Shown: piece by piece, positions 16,185 to 23,040 of the stretch
Numbering within the stretch: the first letter of the stretch is position 1
How the letters are laid out: every line of letters starts with the position of its first letter
Source of the DNA: GCA-002727735 sp036159515
GTDB lineage: Bacteria; Bacteroidota; Bacteroidia; Flavobacteriales_D; Parvicellaceae
Assembly (NCBI GenBank): GCA_036159515.1
Contig: JAYYEV010000095.1
Span: 1 to 24,508, forward strand
DNA: 24,508 bases
Direction of reading: 5' to 3'
Notes under the pieces: generated by a model
The model's database searches: none
What the model was told of the DNA's origin: nothing
The model's input: the letters and a program-made list of their open reading frames with translations, nothing else
Program-made: the position numbers and the translations under genes

Positions 16185-16200
16185 ACGTACCCTGGTACGT
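16185..16200. promoter_or_regulatory. Compact hairpin in rpsI-rpsB spacer
   Basis: ACGTAC (16185-16190) and GTACGT (16195-16200) form a 6-bp stem around CCTG. It lies 9 bp downstream of the rpsI stop on the minus strand and is followed there by GGTTTAG, not a proper T run, so it is either a 3' stabilising hairpin of the rplM-rpsI transcript, a weak terminator, or part of the rpsB leader. Confidence 0.45.
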
Positions 16201-16209
16201 TTTAAAATA

Positions 16210-16596
16210 TTATCTTTTACTAAATTGAAATTTCTTTCTTGCCTTAGGTTGACCTGGTTTCTTACGCTCCACCATCCTAGGGTCTCTTGTCATTAATCCT
16301 TCCGCTTTTAAAAGAGGTTTATATTCTTCATTAATTTCAACTAATGCTCTTGAAATAGCTAATCTGATAGCTTCAACTTGCCCTGTAGTTCCTCCACCAT
16401 TAACATTTATAGTTGCGTCATATTTTCCAGTAGTTCCTGTTAATGCAAATGGTTGATTAATTTTATATTGAAGTACGTCCGTAGAGAAGTATTCTTTTTG
16501 ATCTCTTTTATTGATTGTAATTTTTCCTTTACCCTCTTTTAAATAAACTCTAGCAACGGATGATTTTCTTCTACCTATCTTGTTTATAATCGACAT
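16210..16596 (-). CDS. rpsI: 30S ribosomal protein S9
   Basis: 128 aa, the normal length. Visible: IGRRKSSVARVYLKEGKGKITINK near the N-terminus, the S9 signature GGGTTGQVEAIRLAISRAL (67-85), LMTRDPRMVERKKPGQPKAR (101-120), and the C-terminal tail FQFSKR whose final Lys-Arg reaches the P-site tRNA anticodon in other ribosomes. ATG start, 7 bp after the rplM stop, the universal rplM-rpsI pair. No oddities. Confidence 0.98.
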   Translation of the reverse strand: MSIINKIGRRKSSVARVYLKEGKGKITINKRDQKEYFSTDVLQYKINQPFALTGTTGKYDATINVNGGGTTGQVEAIRLAISRALVEINEEYKPLLKAEGLMTRDPRMVERKKPGQPKARKKFQFSKR

Positions 16597-16603
16597 ATAA
16601 TAA

Positions 16604-17050
16604 TTAGTTAAGTTCTACTTTTTTTGGTTTTTGAGCAGCTTTATCATGTTCATTTCCAACAAAAACATGAAGATTGGTATATAATTTTCTACCCAGCCTA
16701 TTTTTTGGCAACATACCTTTTACAGCTTTTTCTATTAATCTTTCTGGAAATTTTGCAAGAAGATCTGTGGCATTTATTGATCTTTGACCACCTGGATAAC
16801 CAGTGTGTCTTATGTATTCTTTAGATTCCCATTTGTTCCCAGATAATTTTACTTTCTCTGCGTTAATCACAACAACATTGTCACCACAATCAACATGTGG
16901 AGTGAAATTAACTTTATGCTTTCCTCTGATCAAGGTGGCTATCTTGCTTGCAACTCTTCCAAGAGGCTGATCAGCAGCATCAACTAACAACCATTCTTTA
17001 TTTACAGTCTCTTTGTTAGCTGATATTGTTTTATAACTTAAATGACTCAC
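16604..17050 (-). CDS. rplM: 50S ribosomal protein L13
   Basis: 148 aa. Early-assembly protein of the large subunit. Visible: SYKTISANKETVNKEWLLVD at the N-terminus, GRVASKIATLIRGKHK (31-46), HVDCGDNVVVINAEKV (52-67), and the L13 signature spanning roughly 105-132 with KGMLPKNRLGR. The start codon is GTG (17050-17048), supported because it aligns the protein with the usual LSYKT N-terminus and there is no ATG nearby; GTG is the only non-ATG start I support in this window. First gene of the ribosomal cluster, with a good promoter about 30 bp upstream. Confidence 0.96.
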   Translation of the reverse strand: MSHLSYKTISANKETVNKEWLLVDAADQPLGRVASKIATLIRGKHKVNFTPHVDCGDNVVVINAEKVKLSGNKWESKEYIRHTGYPGGQRSINATDLLAKFPERLIEKAVKGMLPKNRLGRKLYTNLHVFVGNEHDKAAQKPKKVELN

Positions 17051-17079
17051 TTTTCTTTATAATTTTGATTAACGGGCTG

Positions 17080-17110
17080 CGAAGATATGATATAATTTCG
17101 ATACTAACAA
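17080..17110 (-). promoter_or_regulatory. Promoter of the rplM-rpsI operon
   Basis: On the minus strand, TTG (17110-17108) is followed after 20 bp by TATCTTCG (17087-17080), a 7/8 match to the Bacteroidota -7 box TAnnTTTG at a suitable spacing. The sequence after it (CAGCCCGTTAAT) is like the initiation regions seen at strong flavobacterial ribosomal promoters. The transcript would begin about 25 bases before the GTG start of rplM. Confidence 0.65.
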
Positions 17111-17138
17111 TTCACTTTTAATATTTTTAAAAGGAAAA

Positions 17139-18329
17139 TTAACTTATTACATTCAACTCTTTTCCAACTTTAATAAAAGCTTCAATTGCTTTATCGAGGT
17201 GATGCTTTTCATGAGCAGCAGAAATTTGAGTTCTAATCCTAGCCATTCCCTTAGGAACAACAGGATAGAAAAAGCCTATAGCATAAACCCCCTCTTTAAG
17301 CAATAAGTCAGCAAAACGTTGCGATAAACTAGCATCATAAAGCATGATGGGAACTATAGGGGAGTCTCCAGCCTTCACATCGAAACCAGCCTCCATTATT
17401 TTTTCCTTGAAGTATGCAGTATTGCTTTCCAATTTATCCCTTAACTCTGTTGATGCGCTTAAAATTTCAAATACTTTTATAGCAGCTCCCACGATGGAAG
17501 GCGCAAGAGAATTAGAAAAAAGATAAGGTCTAGATCTTTGTCTTAACATTTCAATGATTTCTTTTTTGCCAGTAGTATAACCACCCATGGCCCCGCCTAG
17601 TGCCTTACCTAAAGTGCCTGTAATAATATCAACCCTGTCCATAACATTATGATATTCAGGAACACCTCTTCCAGTCTTACCTATAAACCCAGCAGAATGG
17701 CACTCATCTGTCATTACAAGTGCATCATATTTATCAGCTAAATCACAAATTTCATTCATTTTGGCAATATCACCATCCATAGAAAAAACTCCATCCGTTA
17801 CAATGATTCTATGTCTATCCGATTGAGCAGCGATTAATTGCCTTTCTAAATCCTGCATATCACTATGCTTGTAACGATATCTATTTGCCTTACACAACCG
17901 AACTCCATCAATTATCGATGCGTGGTTCAACTCATCAGAAATAATCGCATCTTCGGGGCCAAATAAAGGTTCGAAAAGCCCTCCATTTGCATCAAAAGCA
18001 GCTGCATACAAAATGGTATCCTCGGTATGATAGAATTCAGCAATCTTTCTTTCCAGTTCTTTATGAATGTCTTGAGTTCCACAAATAAAACGGACAGATG
18101 ACATGCCAAATCCATGTGAATCTAGTGCGTCTTTAGAAGCTTTAATCACATCTGGATGAGAAGATAATCCTAGATAGTTATTTGCACACATGATAACTAC
18201 CTCATCTTTATGCTCTACATGAACTTGAGCTCCTTGAGGTGAAGTTATGACTCTTTCCTTTTTAAATAGACCTGCCTCTTTAACACTTTCTAGTTCTTCC
18301 TCTAGAAATAATTTAAGTGATTTATACAT
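17139..18329 (-). CDS. kbl: Glycine C-acetyltransferase (2-amino-3-ketobutyrate CoA ligase)
   Basis: 396 aa, nearly the same as E. coli Kbl. PLP enzyme of the alpha-oxoamine synthase family that, with threonine dehydrogenase, turns threonine into glycine and acetyl-CoA. Visible: CANNYLGLSSHPDV (48-61), HGFGMSSVRFICGTQ (72-86), the PLP-binding segment DECHSAGFIGKTGRG (208-222), and the Schiff-base lysine Lys242 in TGTLGKALGGAMGG. It lies 12 bp after gdhA on the same strand, so the two probably form an amino-acid-catabolism operon. Threonine dehydrogenase is not in the window. Serine palmitoyltransferase is the closest alternative in this phylum, but the sequence matches Kbl along its length. 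Confidence 0.93.
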   Translation of the reverse strand: MYKSLKLFLEEELESVKEAGLFKKERVITSPQGAQVHVEHKDEVVIMCANNYLGLSSHPDVIKASKDALDSHGFGMSSVRFICGTQDIHKELERKIAEFYHTEDTILYAAAFDANGGLFEPLFGPEDAIISDELNHASIIDGVRLCKANRYRYKHSDMQDLERQLIAAQSDRHRIIVTDGVFSMDGDIAKMNEICDLADKYDALVMTDECHSAGFIGKTGRGVPEYHNVMDRVDIITGTLGKALGGAMGGYTTGKKEIIEMLRQRSRPYLFSNSLAPSIVGAAIKVFEILSASTELRDKLESNTAYFKEKIMEAGFDVKAGDSPIVPIMLYDASLSQRFADLLLKEGVYAIGFFYPVVPKGMARIRTQISAAHEKHHLDKAIEAFIKVGKELNVIS

Positions 18330-18341
18330 GTTACTAATTTT

Positions 18342-19694
18342 TTAAACAACTCCTTGATCAATCATAGCATCAGCCACCTTTACAAAGCCTGCTATGTTAG
18401 CCCCTTTAACGTAATCAATGTAACCATCTTCCTGCTTACCAAAGTTTACGCATTGTTTATGAATATCTAACATGATATTGTGGAGTTTTTGATCAACTTC
18501 CTCACGAGTCCAATTAAATCTCAATGAATTTTGTGACATTTCTAATCCTGAAGTAGCAACACCACCTGCATTGGACGCTTTACCAGGTGAAAATAAAACT
18601 TTTCTAGATTGAAATAATGAAATCGCCTCTGGTGTACATGGCATATTAGCTCCCTCCGCAACTGCCATACAACCATTTTCAACCAGCTCTTTTGCTTGTT
18701 TTTCATTTAATTCATTTTGCGTTGCACAAGGTAAAGCAACATCCACTTTTACTGACCAAGGTTTTTTATTTTCATGAAACGAAACCCCATCAAATTCTGA
18801 AGCATATTCCTTTATCCTTCCTCTTCGATTATTTTTAAGATCCATTATCCATGCTAACTTTTTAGCATCTATTCCATCAGGATCATGAATAAATCCTTTG
18901 GAGTCACTCATGGTAACCACTCTAGCGCCTAACTCTGTTGCTTTTTCGCAAGCAAATTGAGCCACGTTTCCAGAACCTGATATGGACACTATTTTTCCTG
19001 TAAAATCATCTCCTTTAGACTTAAGCATTTCAGCAGCAAAATATACTGTACCGTATCCGGTGGCCTCCGGTCTAATTAAGGACCCCCCCCAATTAATCCC
19101 TTTACCAGTCAAAACACCAGTAAATTCATTTCTTAATCTTTTGTATTGACCAAACATATATCCAATTTCTCTTCCTCCTACTCCTATATCTCCAGCAGGA
19201 ACATCTGTATCTGGACCAATGTGTCTTGATAATTCTGTCATGAATGATTGACAAAACTTCATCACTTCGTTATCTGATTTTCCTTTTGGATCAAAATCAG
19301 ATCCACCTTTTCCGCCACCCATTGGTAATGTGGTTAACGAATTTTTAAAAATTTGTTCAAAACCTAAAAATTTTAAAATAGATAAATTAACAGATGGGTG
19401 AAACCTTAAACCTCCTTTGTAAGGACCAATTGCAGAATTAAATTCAACCCTAAATCCCCTATTTACTTGAACTTCACCACTGTCGTCTAACCAAGGAACT
19501 CTAAATTGAATAACCCTTTCTGGTTCTGTAATTCTTTCTAATATTTTTGTACTCTTATATTTTGGATTTTCCTCGATGTAAGGAATAACCGTTTCAGCAA
19601 CCTCTAGTACGGCTTGAATAAATTCAGGCTCATGACTATTTTTAAGTTTAACACCCTCCATGAAAGCGTCTATTTGATGTTGATATGAAGACAT
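18342..19694 (-). CDS. gdhA: NADP-specific glutamate dehydrogenase (hexameric)
   Basis: 450 aa, the length of hexameric bacterial GdhA. Interconverts glutamate with 2-oxoglutarate and ammonium. Visible: PYKGGLRFHP (91-100) with the substrate lysine Lys93, PMGGGKGGSDFDPKGK (124-139) with catalytic Lys129, DVPAGDIGVGGREIGYM (164-180) with Asp169, the coenzyme loop GSGNVA (240-245), and GGSLIRPEATGYG (203-215). These match the NADP(H)-dependent class used mostly for ammonium assimilation. A run of eight G (minus strand, 19090-19083) encodes Trp202-Gly203-Gly204 and is unusual in this AT-rich DNA, but the frame is intact. First gene before kbl; divergent from the DUF5522-hutU unit. Confidence 0.96.
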   Translation of the reverse strand: MSSYQHQIDAFMEGVKLKNSHEPEFIQAVLEVAETVIPYIEENPKYKSTKILERITEPERVIQFRVPWLDDSGEVQVNRGFRVEFNSAIGPYKGGLRFHPSVNLSILKFLGFEQIFKNSLTTLPMGGGKGGSDFDPKGKSDNEVMKFCQSFMTELSRHIGPDTDVPAGDIGVGGREIGYMFGQYKRLRNEFTGVLTGKGINWGGSLIRPEATGYGTVYFAAEMLKSKGDDFTGKIVSISGSGNVAQFACEKATELGARVVTMSDSKGFIHDPDGIDAKKLAWIMDLKNNRRGRIKEYASEFDGVSFHENKKPWSVKVDVALPCATQNELNEKQAKELVENGCMAVAEGANMPCTPEAISLFQSRKVLFSPGKASNAGGVATSGLEMSQNSLRFNWTREEVDQKLHNIMLDIHKQCVNFGKQEDGYIDYVKGANIAGFVKVADAMIDQGVV

Positions 19695-19730
19695 ATTAAA
19701 ATGTTAGTTTAATAAAAGTTTAATTTCGGC

Positions 19731-19738
19731 CAAATGTA
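19731..19738 (-). promoter_or_regulatory. TAnnTTTG -7 element for gdhA-kbl
   Basis: Minus-strand TACATTTG matches the Bacteroidota -7 consensus perfectly and ends 36 bp before the gdhA ATG. No clear TTG lies at the ideal upstream distance. The same octamer occurs on the plus strand at 19828-19835 for the divergent gene. Confidence 0.5.
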
Positions 19739-19827
19739 TGGAAATTTATTGTTGTTTTTTGTTTATGCACATTCATTTTATTTCGTATTTTAATTCAAAC
19801 AAAATATAATAATTTGTCGGAGCACTC

Positions 19828-19835
19828 TACATTTG
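19828..19835 (+). promoter_or_regulatory. TAnnTTTG -7 element immediately before the DUF5522 gene
   Basis: TACATTTG, a perfect -7 match, ends only four bases before the ATG at 19840. Transcription would start at or next to the start codon, giving a leaderless mRNA for the DUF5522-hutU unit. A -33 TTG at ideal spacing is not evident (TTTG at 19813-19816 is too close). Confidence 0.45.
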
Positions 19836-19839
19836 CAAT

Positions 19840-20031
19840 ATGAGTTTCTTCGGTCAAGAATTTCGTAGTCAAAAAAAACAGGAGGAGGATGATTTTTATT
19901 ATTCTAACGATGGATATATTATTTTTACTGAAAAATATCATTTGAAAAGGGGGTACTGTTGTAAAAGCAACTGTAAGCACTGTCCCTATGGATATGATAT
20001 TAAAACAGGAAAAATAAGATCAAATGACTGA
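19840..20031 (+). CDS. DUF5522-like Cys-rich mini-protein
   Basis: 63 aa. Residues 18-35 have an aromatic stretch (DFYYSNDGYIIFTEKYHL), followed by the Cys motif RGYCCKSNCKHCPYGY with Cys40, Cys41, Cys45 and Cys48 (CCX3CX2C). This pattern matches the DUF5522 family as I remember it; its function is not known. The four Cys suggest a bound zinc ion or iron-sulfur cluster (inference). Cytosolic, no signal peptide. The gene overlaps the hutU start by 8 bp, so translation of the two is likely coupled. A perfect -7 box sits directly before its ATG. Conserved Cys spacing plus the overlap make it a real gene despite its size. Confidence 0.85.
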   Translation: MSFFGQEFRSQKKQEEDDFYYSNDGYIIFTEKYHLKRGYCCKSNCKHCPYGYDIKTGKIRSND

Positions 20032-22015
20032 TTTTAAATCTCTTATCAAAGCTGGAATTCCAAAGACACTCCCTGATCCAAAAAAAAGATCTGAACTATT
20101 AAGCCATGCTCCTAAGAGAAAACCTATTCTCAACAAAAGTGAAACTCAATTAGCCTTAAAAAATGCGTTGAGATATTTCCCACCTCATTTTCATCAAATT
20201 TTAGCAAAGGAATTTCTATTTGAGTTAAACGAATACGGAAGAATATACATGTATCGTTTTATGCCGGATTATAAAATCTATGCAAGACCGATTGATGAAT
20301 ACCCCGGGAATTCATTGCAGGCCAGAAGTATCATGCATATGATTCAAAATAATTTAGATCACGCTGTTGCTCAACATCCTGAAGAACTAATTACTTACGG
20401 TGGTAATGGTGCTGTTTTCCAAAATTGGGCTCAATATCTTCTCACTATGCAATATTTAAGTGAAATGAATGACGAACAAACACTGGTAATGTATAGTGGC
20501 CACCCTCTTGGCCTATTTCCATCTTCAAAAAATGCTCCTAGGGTAGTGGTAACGAATGGCATGGTTATACCAAATTATTCTAGACCTGACGATTGGGAAA
20601 AATTTAATGCTCTTGGTGTGACTCAGTATGGTCAAATGACTGCTGGATCTTATATGTACATTGGACCTCAGGGAATTGTTCATGGCACAACCATAACTGT
20701 TTTGAATGCATGTCGTAAAATTGACAACAAGGGAACTGCAGGAAAATTATTTGTTACAGCTGGACTAGGAGGTATGAGTGGAGCTCAACCAAAAGCAGGA
20801 AACATTGCTGGTGTAGTTTCTGTTACTGCAGAAATCAACCCTAAAGCTACTTATAAACGTCATGAACAAGGATGGGTGGATGAAGTAATTGCTGATTTAA
20901 ATGAATTATGTATCCGCGTTAAAAAAGCAGTTGCAAATGAAGAAGTGGTTTCTATAGCCTATGATGGCAATATTGTTGACGTATGGGAAAAATTTGATGA
21001 AGAGGACATATTTATCGATTTAGGTTCAGATCAAACATCACTTCACAACCCCTGGGCTGGAGGATATTATCCAGTTGGAATGACGTTAGAAGAATCTAAC
21101 CAATTAATGTCCAGTAATCCAGAACTATTTAAAACTAAAGTGCAAGAAACACTCATTAGGCATGCTAATGCCGTTAACAAACACACAAAAAAAGGAACCT
21201 ATTTCTTTGATTATGGTAATGCATTTTTGTTGGAGGCTTCTCGAGCTGGAGCTAGTGTAATGGATAACGAGGGAATTAATTTTAAATATCCTTCTTACGT
21301 CCAAGACATTATGGGCCCCATGTGCTTTGATTATGGATTTGGTCCTTTTAGATGGGTATGTGCATCAGCTAATCCAAAGGACTTGGAAATTACAGACGAT
21401 ATTGCATGCCAAGTGCTTGAGCAGATCATGAATGACTCTCCACTAGAAATCAAACAACAAATGGCTGATAATATCCAATGGATAAAAGGAGCTCAAGAAA
21501 ATAAACTAGTTGTTGGTTCACAGGCTCGTATTTTATATGCGGATGCTGAGGGAAGAATGAAAATAGCCTCAGCTTTTAACAAAGCAATTGCTGAAGGAGT
21601 TATTAGTGGACCTGTAATTTTAGGTAGAGATCATCATGATGTTTCTGGAACGGATAGTCCTTATAGAGAAACATCTAACATTTATGATGGTTCTGCATTT
21701 ACGGCGGATATGGCTATTCATAATGTTATTGGGGATTCATTCAGAGGCGCAACATGGGTTAGCATTCATAATGGTGGAGGTGTTGGATGGGGAGAAGTAA
21801 TAAATGGTGGTTTTGGATTGACATTAGACGGTTCTAAGGAAGCAGACGAAAAACTGAATAATATGCTTTTTTGGGACGTCAATAATGGGATTGCTAGAAG
21901 AAATTGGGCCAGAAATCCTGAAGCCATTTTTGCTATTAAAAGAGAAATGGAAAGAACACCAAACCTTAAGGTAACTATTCCATCCATTGTGGATGATGAA
22001 ATATTAAATAGTTAA
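20024..22015 (+). CDS. hutU: Urocanate hydratase
   Basis: 663 aa. Converts urocanate to 4-imidazolone-5-propionate using tightly bound NAD+ as electrophile, step two of histidine breakdown to glutamate. It is the longer form (~660-680 aa, as in animal UROC1), not the ~555-aa form of Pseudomonas and Bacillus. Visible: TYGGNGAVFQNWAQY (124-138), MYSGHPLGLFPS (156-167), the NAD-binding region FVTAGLGGMSGAQPKA (243-258), the active-site segment FDYGFGPFRWVCASANP (435-451) with probable catalytic Cys446 in place of the PROSITE-type FQGLPARICW, and GRDHHDVSGTDSPYRET (534-550). It overlaps the DUF5522 gene by 8 bp. hutH, hutI and hutG are not adjacent, so the rest of the pathway must be elsewhere. 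Confidence 0.95.
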   Translation: MTDFKSLIKAGIPKTLPDPKKRSELLSHAPKRKPILNKSETQLALKNALRYFPPHFHQILAKEFLFELNEYGRIYMYRFMPDYKIYARPIDEYPGNSLQARSIMHMIQNNLDHAVAQHPEELITYGGNGAVFQNWAQYLLTMQYLSEMNDEQTLVMYSGHPLGLFPSSKNAPRVVVTNGMVIPNYSRPDDWEKFNALGVTQYGQMTAGSYMYIGPQGIVHGTTITVLNACRKIDNKGTAGKLFVTAGLGGMSGAQPKAGNIAGVVSVTAEINPKATYKRHEQGWVDEVIADLNELCIRVKKAVANEEVVSIAYDGNIVDVWEKFDEEDIFIDLGSDQTSLHNPWAGGYYPVGMTLEESNQLMSSNPELFKTKVQETLIRHANAVNKHTKKGTYFFDYGNAFLLEASRAGASVMDNEGINFKYPSYVQDIMGPMCFDYGFGPFRWVCASANPKDLEITDDIACQVLEQIMNDSPLEIKQQMADNIQWIKGAQENKLVVGSQARILYADAEGRMKIASAFNKAIAEGVISGPVILGRDHHDVSGTDSPYRETSNIYDGSAFTADMAIHNVIGDSFRGATWVSIHNGGGVGWGEVINGGFGLTLDGSKEADEKLNNMLFWDVNNGIARRNWARNPEAIFAIKREMERTPNLKVTIPSIVDDEILNS

Positions 22016-22084
22016 TTTCATCAACACATCCATTTTAATTTTTTCAATTTACTTTTTTCATTGTTTATTTGTAGTAATATAGGT

Positions 22085-22255
22085 ATGAAAGATATTATTT
22101 CAATAGTTGAGGACGGACAAATTAAGCCTCTAGTATTTAAATTATCCCGAAGAATAATTGAAAAATTAAATGAAAGTAAGGATAATGGATTTTGTTCCAA
22201 ATTTATTGAAGGAATCACAATATCAGACTATATAGCAAAACATGTACACGAATGA
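22085..22255 (+). CDS. Small protein of unknown function, coupled to the SDR
   Basis: 56 aa from the ATG at 22085. A TTG at 22061 is open too, but adds eight residues with a Cys and no support. The protein is largely helical and charged (KDIISIVEDGQIKPLVFKLS near the start), with one Cys and no signal peptide or membrane segment. I do not recognise it. Evidence that it is real: its TGA overlaps the SDR start as ATGA (22252-22255), it fills an otherwise unexplained gap after hutU, and a plus-strand TTTATTTG (22064-22071), 7/8 to the -7 consensus, sits 13 bp before the ATG. An antisense ORF over the same bases looks less convincing. Confidence 0.55.
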   Translation: MKDIISIVEDGQIKPLVFKLSRRIIEKLNESKDNGFCSKFIEGITISDYIAKHVHE

Positions 22256-23040
22256 TGGGATTTAAAAATAAAACCGTTTGGGTTACGGGAGCCTCTTCTG
22301 GAATAGGAAAGGCTTTGGCTGTTCAGTTTTCAGAATTAGGAGCCAATGTGGTATTATCTTCTAGGAAAGAATCCGATCTTAGAGAGGTAGAAAAACTATG
22401 TAAAGGTGACACATTTGTACTTCCACTAGATTTATCTATTCCTGACAATTTTAGTAAATTGGTTAATAGAGTTTCTGATCAATATGGACATATTGATTTC
22501 TTGATTAATAATGGAGGAATTAGCCAACGTTCTCTTGCTTCTGAAACTACTTTGGAGGTAGACCGAAAACTGATGGAAGTCAATTACTTTGGTACTGTTG
22601 GGCTGACCAAAGCAATTTTACCTGTCATGCAAAAACAAAAAAGTGGTCATATAATTACCGTTAGTAGTTTATCAGGAAAGTTTGGCTTTTTTCTACGCTC
22701 TGCCTATTCAGCAGCGAAATTTGCCCAAGTTGGTTTTTTTGAATCGTTAAGATTAGAGGAAGAAAAAAATAATATTCTAGTAAGTATGGTATTCCCTGGA
22801 TTTGTGAGGACAAATATTTCACAAAATGCTCTTTCTGGAGATGGAAAAAAACACGGAGAATTAGATAACAATCAGGAAAAAGGAATAAGCCCTGAAAAGT
22901 GCGCACAGGATATCATTAACGGAATTTTAGACGAAAAACATGAAATCTATACTGGAGGAAAAGAAATTTTAATGGTCAAAATAAAACGTTTTTTACCTCA
23001 ACTTTTTTATAAAATATTACGAAAACAATCGGGGACTTAA
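22252..23040 (+). CDS. Short-chain dehydrogenase/reductase (classical SDR)
   Basis: 262 aa, the usual classical SDR length. Rossmann motif TGASSGIG (12-19), structural NNGG at 86-89 (most members have NNAG), catalytic Ser139, Tyr152 and Lys156 (YSAAK), and Asn111 in NYFG. PGFVRTN (182-188) matches the family's post-Tyr segment. It resembles the DHRS7/DltE-like classical SDRs that reduce lipid or steroid-like carbonyls, but the substrate is unknown. A basic C-terminus (KIKRFLPQLFYKILRK) may touch a membrane (inference). Two adjacent ATG codons (22252, 22255) are possible starts. It overlaps the preceding small ORF by 4 bp, and its stop overlaps the convergent VOC stop by 4 bp. Confidence 0.9.
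   Translation: MMGFKNKTVWVTGASSGIGKALAVQFSELGANVVLSSRKESDLREVEKLCKGDTFVLPLDLSIPDNFSKLVNRVSDQYGHIDFLINNGGISQRSLASETTLEVDRKLMEVNYFGTVGLTKAILPVMQKQKSGHIITVSSLSGKFGFFLRSAYSAAKFAQVGFFESLRLEEEKNNILVSMVFPGFVRTNISQNALSGDGKKHGELDNNQEKGISPEKCAQDIINGILDEKHEIYTGGKEILMVKIKRFLPQLFYKILRKQSGT

Noticed and set aside
19840..20031. DUF5522 mini-protein as a toxin or antitoxin.
   Set aside because: No partner gene of the usual kind; it overlaps a metabolic gene and its Cys motif fits a metal or cluster site better.
22021..22218. 65-codon minus-strand ORF opposite the 56-aa small gene.
   Set aside because: No start context or coupling; the plus-strand ORF is preferred because of its ATGA overlap with the SDR.
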